Assembly (NCBI RefSeq): GCF_965218915.1 | Contig: NZ_OZ244708.1 | Span: 2,170,001 to 2,234,000, forward strand | Source: Novosphingopyxis sp965218915 | Lineage (GTDB): Bacteria > Pseudomonadota > Alphaproteobacteria > Sphingomonadales > Sphingomonadaceae | Direction: 5' to 3' | DNA length: 64,000 nucleotides | In this document: positions 52,173 to 59,097 of the stretch, in pieces | Layout: each line of letters opens with the position of its first letter | Numbering within the stretch: position 1 is the stretch's first letter | The notes under the pieces: generated by a model | What the model was told of the DNA's origin: nothing | What the model saw: only the letters and a program-made list of their open reading frames with translations | Database searches by the model: none | Translations under genes and position numbers: made by a program

Positions 52173-54559
52173 GCCGCCTGCTCCCTGCCGGATGCTGCGC
52201 CGGGCATGGCATTCGCGCCCGCAATTCGCTTCGCTTCTAGCGCGGCCAGGATCGCGCGCCGGTCGTATCGGTAAAGTGTATCTTCGCCGTGATGTCCGGG
52301 TGCATCATGCAGATAGATAGCGCGTGCGGGATCGTCGCTCTCTGCGGCGCCCTTGGACGTCAGGAGCTGCGCCACGGCGGTGGCCCGATCGTTGGGATCA
52401 TTGCTGACGCGATATCCCGCCGCCTCGAGCAAAGGCTGCAAGACATTGGTCATCCAGCCGCTTTCGTCGCGCTCGAGGAAACATAATGGTGCGTCGTCGT
52501 AGCCGAACGAACCGACCAGCGCCGCGCCCTGGGCCAGAGCGGCATGAGCGTCAATCAACTCGATCTGCTCGCCATCATGCTCGATCACGCCCTCGATCAT
52601 ATCGTCACCGACCGCCGGAAGAATTTTCCTAAGGTCGATGATGTCGAGCATGTCCTCGACCGCAAGATAGACGTCCTGGCGCCCGTCGGTGAGGCGCAGC
52701 AACTTGGTGGTTGCGCCAGTGGCTTCGCCGCGGTGTCCGAGTACAACGCCGTTGCGGCCCTTGTAGGCAAGCCGCACCGCGCCGCCGCAATCGCGAACCG
52801 CTGAGGACGGGACTTCCTCCATCCGGTCGAGCACCGACAGCCGGATCGCCTTGCGCACGCCGGTCAGGCATTGGAACAGGAGCGCGCGGGCCACAGATTT
52901 GGACATCCCATGAGCCGCAGATTGGCTGGCCTCCTCGAACCGGTCCGGAGCCTTTGCCGCTTCGGCTATTCCCGCGGCGTCGAGCAGCATGATCGGTCGG
53001 CCGCTGTCGGGCAGCGACAGTCCGGCATAGAGTCCGCTAGCCATCAGCAGCGGCGGGGCGGGCTTGACCACTAGTTCCTCGTGGTCGACGACTGCCGCCA
53101 CGCCCAGCGCATAGCGCCGCCCGGCGGCGGGCCGCACGACGATTACCGTCTGCGGCTCCTCATCATCGAGCCCGAGCACGCGGGCAAGCCGGACATAGGC
53201 CATGCGTGCGCCGCGGATCGCGGCGATCTCTGCGCCCCCAGTCGCGTCGATACGCAACTGTCCGCTGCGCAAGCTCAAGATTTCGACCACCGCGCTGCGC
53301 GGGACCGCGAACAGCATATTGCCGGTACGGATGGTGAGACCGGCCATGATGCTGAGCGTCAGTGGGAGGCGCAGCAGCACCGCGAGTCCCTGCCCGGGAT
53401 CGTTGCGCAGTTCGATGCTGCCGCCCATCTGTTCGATGCTGTGATAGACGATATCCATGCCCACGCCGCGTCCCGAAAGATCGGTAACCTCCGGCGCAGT
53501 GGAAAGGCCTGGTGCGAAGATCAGGTCGAGCTTCTCGCGGCGGCTCATCCGCGCCAGATTCTCAGCGGTGGTAACCCCCTTTGCAACCGCCTTGGCGACC
53601 AGCCGCTGGAGATCGATGCCGCGCCCGTCATCGACCACCTCGATCACGATCTGGTTGCCCGCCTGCTGAGCCGACAGCCGGATTACGGCGCGCGGGGGTT
53701 TGCCCGCCGCGGCGCGCTCTTCGGCATTCTCGATCCCGTGATCGGCGGCGTTGCGCAGAATATGGGTGAGCGGATCGCGCACGAATTCGATCATCTCGCG
53801 GTCGATCTCGACGTCGCCGCCCTCGATTTCCAGCACGATATCCTTGTGCAGATCCTGGGCGATATCGCGAACCAGGCGCGGAAAACTCACGAACAACCGG
53901 TCGATCGGCTGCAGTCGCACCAAGCCGATCGAATCGCGCATTCCGGCGATGCTGGAAGACAGCCGGGAGAATAACTGATCAATCTCCACGGTCGTACCGG
54001 AATCGCGCAGACGCCGGGCCATTTCATTGCGCGCCAGCACCATGTCGGACACACCGCTCATCAGATGATCGAGCAGGTCGAGCGACAGCCGCACCGAGCG
54101 GCTGCGCGACGATCCGGAACGAAGCTCGCTGCGCCGTTCGCGCGGCTCGGCGTCCGCTTCCGATGCAATGACTTCGATCGACGCATGATCTTCACACACG
54201 CTTCTGAGCGCGCACACCAACAATTCGTCATCGTCGAACACCGCCTCGTCGGTTTCCAGCGCATCGGTCACTATCGCGATCCGGTCGACAATGGCGAGCA
54301 CCGCCGAGACCAGCGCCGACGAGGGTTCCAGTGCGCCCTGGCGCACCGCATCGAGCGCATCTTCGGCGGCGTGGCTGAGCCGGGTCAGGCGCGGCAGATC
54401 GAGAAACCCGCAGCTGCCCTTCACCGTGTGCACGAAGCGAAAAATGCCGTCGAGCAAGTCCCGGTCGCCCGGATCGCGCTCCCAGGCGATCAGCTCGCCC
54501 TCGATAGCCTGCAGCGTGTCGCGCGTTTCGGCGATGAAGTCTTCGAGTAGTTCGTCCAT
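52169..54559 (-). CDS. cheA: Chemotaxis histidine kinase CheA
   Basis: The 796-residue protein has an Hpt domain with phosphorylation site His44 (FVHTVKGSCGFL), a dimerisation part, the ATPase with HILRNAADHGIE (N box), VDDGRGIDLQRL and GRGVGMDIVYHSIEQMGG (G boxes), and a CheW-like domain (PLTLSIMAGLTIRTGNMLFAVPRSAVVEI). A second CheW-like segment follows at about residues 570-700 (LLFQCLTGVRKAIRLSVLDRMEEVP). The last 120 residues look like a degenerate receiver (APLCFLERDESGWMTNVLQPLLEAAGYRVS) without a clear phospho-Asp. A P2 CheY-binding domain is not evident between Hpt and dimerisation. Confidence 0.93.
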   Translation of the reverse strand: MDELLEDFIAETRDTLQAIEGELIAWERDPGDRDLLDGIFRFVHTVKGSCGFLDLPRLTRLSHAAEDALDAVRQGALEPSSALVSAVLAIVDRIAIVTDALETDEAVFDDDELLVCALRSVCEDHASIEVIASEADAEPRERRSELRSGSSRSRSVRLSLDLLDHLMSGVSDMVLARNEMARRLRDSGTTVEIDQLFSRLSSSIAGMRDSIGLVRLQPIDRLFVSFPRLVRDIAQDLHKDIVLEIEGGDVEIDREMIEFVRDPLTHILRNAADHGIENAEERAAAGKPPRAVIRLSAQQAGNQIVIEVVDDGRGIDLQRLVAKAVAKGVTTAENLARMSRREKLDLIFAPGLSTAPEVTDLSGRGVGMDIVYHSIEQMGGSIELRNDPGQGLAVLLRLPLTLSIMAGLTIRTGNMLFAVPRSAVVEILSLRSGQLRIDATGGAEIAAIRGARMAYVRLARVLGLDDEEPQTVIVVRPAAGRRYALGVAAVVDHEELVVKPAPPLLMASGLYAGLSLPDSGRPIMLLDAAGIAEAAKAPDRFEEASQSAAHGMSKSVARALLFQCLTGVRKAIRLSVLDRMEEVPSSAVRDCGGAVRLAYKGRNGVVLGHRGEATGATTKLLRLTDGRQDVYLAVEDMLDIIDLRKILPAVGDDMIEGVIEHDGEQIELIDAHAALAQGAALVGSFGYDDAPLCFLERDESGWMTNVLQPLLEAAGYRVSNDPNDRATAVAQLLTSKGAAESDDPARAIYLHDAPGHHGEDTLYRYDRRAILAALEAKRIAGANAMPGAASGREQAA

Positions 54560-54649
54560 GGGTCCGCCCGGTGATTTCCGGACCGGCTTAGAGCCGACAT
54601 GGTTAAGAACCGCTTAGCCCTGTTCGATTAACGAAGCGGACGCTATCCA

Positions 54650-55300
54650 TCAATTCGATTTGATCAGCGCGCCCATCAGCAGTGGCTCGTCCCGGCCGCC
54701 AGCGATCTGCACCATGCCGCCGCCGCGTTTGGCCAGCCTCTCCACCATGTGCGCGGCCGCGGTGCGCGAATCGATCTGGGCGGGATCGAGATCGCCCGCC
54801 AGCGCCTTGCGCACCTGCTCGTCGAGCACCAGTTTCGGCCCGTCGGCACGCACCACCATCTCGGTCTCGCCCGTGCGGCTCTCGGCCCCGACGAACAGCG
54901 TGCCGCCGCGCACCAGCGCCTCGCGCGCGATCAGGATCAGGTTGAGCAGGATCTTTACCGCGGCCTTGGGCAGCGGGCCCTCGGGCACCTCCCATGCCAG
55001 CTCGGTGCGCGCGTCCTCGACCAGCGCGGTCGCCACCGCCTTGGCATCGGTCGGATCGACCGTGGGGCCGAAGCCGCCCGCCGCGCCGAAGGCCAGACGG
55101 AAGAATTTCAGCTTGTTCGCCGCAGCCGCCGCGCTATCGCCCAGCAGATCGATGCAGCGCTCGCGCATCATCGGGTCGGTCTCGTCGGCGAGCAGTTCCA
55201 GCCCGTTGTTCATCGCGCCCACCGGGCTCAGCAGATCATGGCACAGCCGCGAACAGAGCAGCGCGGCGAGGTCGACTTGGTCTTCTTGTGCTTCGGGCAT
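54650..55300 (-). CDS. chpT: Histidine phosphotransferase ChpT
   Basis: The 216-residue protein has the ChpT beginning LAALLCSRLCHDLLSPVGAMNNGLELL with His21 as phospho-relay residue, and a C-terminal GHKL-like domain that lacks ATP motifs. ChpT passes phosphate from the hybrid kinase CckA to CtrA and CpdR in the alphaproteobacterial cell-cycle relay. It sits between cheA and the JAMM gene; whether it also serves chemotaxis here is not shown. Confidence 0.92.
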   Translation of the reverse strand: MPEAQEDQVDLAALLCSRLCHDLLSPVGAMNNGLELLADETDPMMRERCIDLLGDSAAAAANKLKFFRLAFGAAGGFGPTVDPTDAKAVATALVEDARTELAWEVPEGPLPKAAVKILLNLILIAREALVRGGTLFVGAESRTGETEMVVRADGPKLVLDEQVRKALAGDLDPAQIDSRTAAAHMVERLAKRGGGMVQIAGGRDEPLLMGALIKSN

Positions 55301-55348
55301 ATTCGCTCCAGATTCAGGCTTGCGCGGGACATGGCCGGTCGCCTCGCG

Positions 55349-55777
55349 CTACGCAAGTCCGGGCGCGTCGATCTCCAGCATGATCGGACGGAAAGTGCCA
55401 CCCGGGCGATCCGGCGCACGGAAGGCACGGAGCGAACCGTCTGCGGCAATCAGCCATACGCGCCCGTCGGGGTGAGCCATTTCGCGGTCGGTGGCAGACG
55501 GTTCGGCCAGGCCGTTGGGATGCGAGTGATAATAGCCGATGAGCGCCGCGCCCCCTTCCCGCGCATCGCGTTCGGCAGCGATCAAGGCGGCAGGATCGAT
55601 CTCGAAATGGCGAGAGGGGTCGGCCGCAACGTTCACGGCCGGGCGCGCCTGCGCGATATGAGCCCACATGCCATCTCGATTCTGGCCCAGCAGCAGCCCG
55701 CAACATTCGCGCGGGGCTGCTCGGCTGGCCTCGGCTAATATCAGCGCCGCCGCATCGCTTGCCATCCGGATCGTCAT
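55349..55777 (-). CDS. Mov34/MPN/PAD-1 (JAMM) family metalloprotease
   Basis: The 142-residue protein has the full JAMM motif: a Glu in AAPRECCGLLLG and HSHPNGLAEPSATD with two His and a final Asp for zinc. Bacterial homologues (M67 family) cut ubiquitin-like or small-protein tails in sulfur and cofactor pathways; the partner here is unknown. The start at 55777 is 18 bases from the divergent rluD-type gene at 55796. Confidence 0.88.
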   Translation of the reverse strand: MTIRMASDAAALILAEASRAAPRECCGLLLGQNRDGMWAHIAQARPAVNVAADPSRHFEIDPAALIAAERDAREGGAALIGYYHSHPNGLAEPSATDREMAHPDGRVWLIAADGSLRAFRAPDRPGGTFRPIMLEIDAPGLA

Positions 55778-55795
55778 CGCGCACCGCCTTGCACG

Positions 55796-56734
55796 ATGGC
55801 CGAGGAAAACAACAGGATCGAAGGGACGGTGCCGCCCGGTCGGCTCGACGCGGCGATCGCCGAGACCGCGACCGATCTGTCGCGCGAGCGGGTCAAGGCG
55901 CTGATCGCCGAAGGGCGGCTGCAAATCGACGGGCGCACGGTTGCCGCCGGATCGAGCCGCAAATATGAAGGCATGGTCTTCACGCTCGACCTGCCGCCGC
56001 CGGTGCCGATCGATCTGCAGCCCGAGAATATCCCGCTCGATGTCGTGTTCGAGGACGCGCATCTGATCGTGATCGACAAACCCGCCGGGCTCGTCGTTCA
56101 CCCCGCCCCCGGCCATCCCGGCGGCACGTTGGTCAACGCGCTGCTGTTCCACTGCGCCGGATCGCTGTCGGGCATCGGCGGGGAGAAGCGGCCGGGCATC
56201 GTCCACCGGATCGACAAGGACACCTCCGGCCTGATGGTCGCGGCCAAGTCCGATCTCGCGCATCGCGGGCTCGCCGCCCTGTTCAAGGCGCATGATATCG
56301 ACCGGCATTATCTGGCGATCACCGATGGCGTGCCGATGCCGCTGGCGGGCAAGGTCGACGCCCCGCTCGGCCGCGCGCCCACTGACCGCAAGAAAATGGC
56401 GGTGGTCGAACCGGGACAGGGCAAGGAAGCGGTGACGCATTATGCCGTACGGCAGGGCTTGCGGAGCGCCGCGCTGGTCGATTGCACACTGGAGACCGGC
56501 CGCACGCATCAGGTGCGCGTGCATATGGCGCATATCGGCCACCCGCTGATCGGCGATCCGCTCTACGGCCGGCGCCCCAAGAAAAGCATGGCGGCGGAGA
56601 GGAAAGCCTTTTCGCGGCAGGCCTTGCACGCCGCGGTGCTGGGCTTTATCCATCCGATAACCGCGCAAAAACTGCGGTTCGAGAGCCCGATTCCAAGCGA
56701 TATGCAGGAACTGTTCAGGGCGCTTCGCGTATAA
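55796..56734 (+). CDS. rluD: RluA-family (RluD-type) 23S rRNA pseudouridine synthase
   Basis: The 312-residue protein has an N-terminal S4 RNA-binding domain (GRLDAAIAETATDLSRERVKALIAEGRLQIDGRTV) followed by the pseudouridine synthase core VIDKPAGLVVHPAPGH, the catalytic Asp in VHRIDKDTSGLMVAAK, and TGRTHQVRVHMAHIGHPLIGDPLYG. RluD modifies helix 69 of 23S rRNA; the S4 domain and the HRIDKDTSG context favour RluD over RluA. Confidence 0.92.
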   Translation: MAEENNRIEGTVPPGRLDAAIAETATDLSRERVKALIAEGRLQIDGRTVAAGSSRKYEGMVFTLDLPPPVPIDLQPENIPLDVVFEDAHLIVIDKPAGLVVHPAPGHPGGTLVNALLFHCAGSLSGIGGEKRPGIVHRIDKDTSGLMVAAKSDLAHRGLAALFKAHDIDRHYLAITDGVPMPLAGKVDAPLGRAPTDRKKMAVVEPGQGKEAVTHYAVRQGLRSAALVDCTLETGRTHQVRVHMAHIGHPLIGDPLYGRRPKKSMAAERKAFSRQALHAAVLGFIHPITAQKLRFESPIPSDMQELFRALRV

Positions 56735-56811
56735 AGGGTATCAAAGAGAAACCGTTCGCTCCGCAGTGCTTGATGAGGCTGTCGAAGGGGACATCGAAGG
56801 ACTGAAGAATC

Positions 56812-57720
56812 ATGGCTACTATCAGCAAGAAAAAGGCGGTCGTCCCTGCCCTTGGGGGGGAAAACAGCCTGAATCGCTATCTCAGCGAGATCCGCAAATT
56901 CCCGATCCTGAAGCCCGAGCAGGAATATATGCTCGCCCGGCGCTATGCCGAGCATCAGGACAGCGATGCCGCGGCACAGCTCGTCACCTCGCATCTGCGT
57001 CTCGTGGCGAAGATCGCGATGGGCTATCGCGGCTATGGCCTGCCGGTCAGCGAACTGATCAGCGAAGGCAATATCGGCCTGATGCAGGGCGTGAAGAAAT
57101 TCGACTCCGAACGCGGCTTTCGCCTCGCCACCTATGCAATGTGGTGGATCCGCGCCTCGATCCAGGAATATATCCTGCGCTCGTGGAGCCTCGTGAAGAT
57201 CGGCACCACCGCCGCGCAGAAGAAGCTGTTCTTCAACCTGCGCCGGATGAAAAACCAGCTGCAGGCGTTCGAGGACGGCGATCTGCGGCCCGAGGACGTC
57301 AACAAGATCGCGACCGATCTGGGCGTCACCGAGGACGAGGTTCACTCGATGAACCGGCGCATGGCGATGGGCGGCGACGCGTCGCTCAACGTGCCGATGC
57401 GCGAGGATGGCGATGGCCAGTGGCAGGATTGGCTGACCGACGATCAGCCGCTGCAGGACAAGGTGGTGGCCGATGCGCAGGAGGCCGATGTCCGCCACGA
57501 CATGCTGCTGGAATCGATGGAAGGCCTCAACGACCGCGAGAAGCATATCCTGACCGAACGGCGTCTGACCGAAAACCCGCAAACGCTGGAGCAACTCAGC
57601 CAGGTTTATAATGTCAGCCGCGAACGCGTCCGCCAGATCGAGGTCCGCGCGTTCGAGAAAGTGCAAAAGGCGATGTTGCGCATAGCCGGCGAGAAGAGGC
57701 TGTTGCCCGCCCTGGCCTGA
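56812..57720 (+). CDS. rpoH: RNA polymerase sigma-32 factor RpoH
   Basis: A 302-residue sigma-70 family protein: SLNRYLSEIRKFPILKPEQEYMLARRY (1.2), LISEGNIGLMQGVKKFDSERGFRLATYAMWWIRASIQEYIL (2), and the RpoH box QKKLFFNLRRM that defines heat-shock sigma factors. LEQLSQVYNVSRERVRQIEVRAFEKV is region 4.2 for the -35 box. It directs chaperone and protease genes, and clpX/clpP in this window are candidates for its regulon. A hairpin terminator follows. Confidence 0.96.
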   Translation: MATISKKKAVVPALGGENSLNRYLSEIRKFPILKPEQEYMLARRYAEHQDSDAAAQLVTSHLRLVAKIAMGYRGYGLPVSELISEGNIGLMQGVKKFDSERGFRLATYAMWWIRASIQEYILRSWSLVKIGTTAAQKKLFFNLRRMKNQLQAFEDGDLRPEDVNKIATDLGVTEDEVHSMNRRMAMGGDASLNVPMREDGDGQWQDWLTDDQPLQDKVVADAQEADVRHDMLLESMEGLNDREKHILTERRLTENPQTLEQLSQVYNVSRERVRQIEVRAFEKVQKAMLRIAGEKRLLPALA

Positions 57721-57743
57721 GCGCGCATCGCGAAGCAAAATAC

Positions 57744-57779
57744 AAAAACCGGTCTGCCATAGCGGCGGGCCGGTTTTTT
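57744..57779 (+). terminator. Rho-independent terminator of rpoH
   Basis: AAAAACCGG and CCGGTTTTTT form the stem with an inner GCC/GGC around ATAGC, 24 bases after the rpoH stop, followed by a T run. Confidence 0.9.
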
Positions 57780-57824
57780 CTTGGGTTTCGCGCCTGTAGG
57801 CTCCATCCCCGTATTCAAGACAAA

Positions 57825-57945
57825 CGTCATCCCGGGCCTGACCCGGGATCCAGGGCCCAGCGGCAGTTCCATACCGCCCTGGATCCCGGATCAAGCGGGC
57901 CCCATCAAAGTACTACTTTGATGGGTGCCCATGTCCGGGATGACG
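57825..57945. repeat. Intergenic palindromic repeat interrupted by a nested 38-base insert
   Basis: The outer parts CGTCATCCCGGGCCTGACCCGGG...GGATCAAG and TCCGGGATGACG match the repeats at 27546 and 32565. At the place where those read GGATCAAGTCCGGG, this copy has 38 extra bases (57896-57933). They contain the perfect palindrome CCCATCAAAGTA-C-TACTTTGATGGG (57901-57925). Confidence 0.82.
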
Positions 57946-58021
57946 CCAATTATAAATAATCCCGGGAGCCTCCCTCATCGTCCGTGTCATCAAATGGCTG
58001 TTCAAGCTTGCCCTCGCCTTT

Positions 58022-58645
58022 GTGATCCTGTCGGTCGCCTGGGTGCTGCTCTACGCGGTCGTACCGCCGCCCTTCACGATCACCATGGCGATGGACGAGC
58101 ACAGCATCACCAAGGATTGGGAGCCGCTGTCCAACATCTCGCCCAATCTGGTGCGCGCGGTGATCGGCGCGGAAGATGGCAAGTTCTGCGAGCATAACGG
58201 CTTCGATACCGAGGCGATCGAACAGGCGATGAAGCGCAACGCGAAGGGCGGCCGCATCCGCGGCGGCTCGACGATCAGCCAGCAGACCGCCAAGAACGCG
58301 TTCCTGTGGCAGGGCGGCGGCTATTTCCGAAAAGGTCTGGAGGCCTGGTTCACCTTTTTGATCGAGAATATCTGGGGCAAGCACCGGATCATGGAGGTCT
58401 ATCTCAACCTCGCCGAGACCGGCATCGGGACTTATGGGGCCGAGGCCGGGGCGCAGCGCTATTTCCACAAGGACGCCAGCGCGCTGACGCCGAGCGAGGC
58501 CGCGCGCATCGCCGCCGCTTTGCCGCTGCCCAAGCAACGATCCGTGGTCAGCCCGTCGGGCTTCGTGCGCCGCTATGGCAACAGCATCGCCCGGCGCATC
58601 GGCGTGGTGAAGCGCGATCGGCTCGACAGTTGCATCTATAAATGA
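58022..58645 (+). CDS. mtgA: Monofunctional biosynthetic peptidoglycan transglycosylase
   Basis: The GT51 domain is clear: VRAVIGAEDGKFCEHNGFDTEAIEQAM (catalytic Glu), GGSTISQQTAKNAFLW, and IMEVYLNLAETGIGTYGAEAGAQRYFHKD. It polymerises lipid II into glycan strands. The only canonical start in frame is the GTG at 58022, which falls in the middle of the expected membrane helix. The same frame is open upstream to 57956 and would add IVRVIKWLFKLALAFVIL, the usual MtgA helix, but no ATG, GTG or TTG is there; GGGAG at 57964-57968 is eight bases before an ATC codon. The stop overlaps the next gene (ATGA). Confidence 0.9.
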   Translation: MILSVAWVLLYAVVPPPFTITMAMDEHSITKDWEPLSNISPNLVRAVIGAEDGKFCEHNGFDTEAIEQAMKRNAKGGRIRGGSTISQQTAKNAFLWQGGGYFRKGLEAWFTFLIENIWGKHRIMEVYLNLAETGIGTYGAEAGAQRYFHKDASALTPSEAARIAAALPLPKQRSVVSPSGFVRRYGNSIARRIGVVKRDRLDSCIYK

Positions 58646-59016
58646 GCGTGGCCGGACCAATCGAGGCCAGCTGTCATTGCGGCCAGGTGACGCTTACCGT
58701 GCCGCGCCCGCCCGAGACGGTAACCGACTGCAACTGCTCGATCTGCCGCCGCTATGGCGTATTATGGGCCTATTACGACCCGGCCGAGGTCGTCCTGCCG
58801 CAGGACGGCAGCACCGAAATCTACGAATGGGACGACCGCTCGATCCGCTTCCACCGCTGCCGCATTTGCGGCTGCGTATCACATTGGTATCCTCTCGATC
58901 CGGCACGGGCGCGCATGGGAATCAACGCCCGGCTGTTTCCGCTCGGCATGCTGGACGGCATGCGGGTGCGCCAGCTGGATGGCGCGGTAACCGAGCGCTA
59001 TCTGGACGAGAACTAA
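58642..59016 (+). CDS. GFA family (glutathione-dependent formaldehyde-activating-like) zinc protein
   Basis: The 124-residue protein has the GFA/CENP-V zinc pattern: CHCG, CNCSICRR and CRICGC, for two zinc sites. Only some family members bind glutathione; the true activity of this one is unknown. It overlaps mtgA by four bases and is probably co-transcribed. Confidence 0.9.
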   Translation: MSVAGPIEASCHCGQVTLTVPRPPETVTDCNCSICRRYGVLWAYYDPAEVVLPQDGSTEIYEWDDRSIRFHRCRICGCVSHWYPLDPARARMGINARLFPLGMLDGMRVRQLDGAVTERYLDEN

Positions 59017-59043
59017 GCCGCCGCACGCAAACGCGCGCGCATG

Positions 59044-59081
59044 AAAAAGGGCGCGGGAGTTGCCCCCCCGCGCCCTTTTTT
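59044..59081. terminator. Bidirectional terminator between GFA gene and TonB receptor
   Basis: AAAAAGGGCGCGGG and CCCGCGCCCTTTTT pair over 14 bases, with a T run on one side and an A run on the other. It lies 28 bases after the GFA stop and 17 bases from the convergent receptor stop. Confidence 0.92.
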
Positions 59082-59097
59082 CAGATCGGTCGAACGA

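Noticed and set aside
56563..57894. A 443-codon minus-strand frame across rpoH and the repeat at 57825
   Set aside because: It crosses a terminator and a repeat and lies opposite an obvious sigma factor gene.
17766..57945. CRISPR array
   Set aside because: The repeats are palindromic, differ in length and are scattered between genes kilobases apart; there are no regular spacers and no cas genes.
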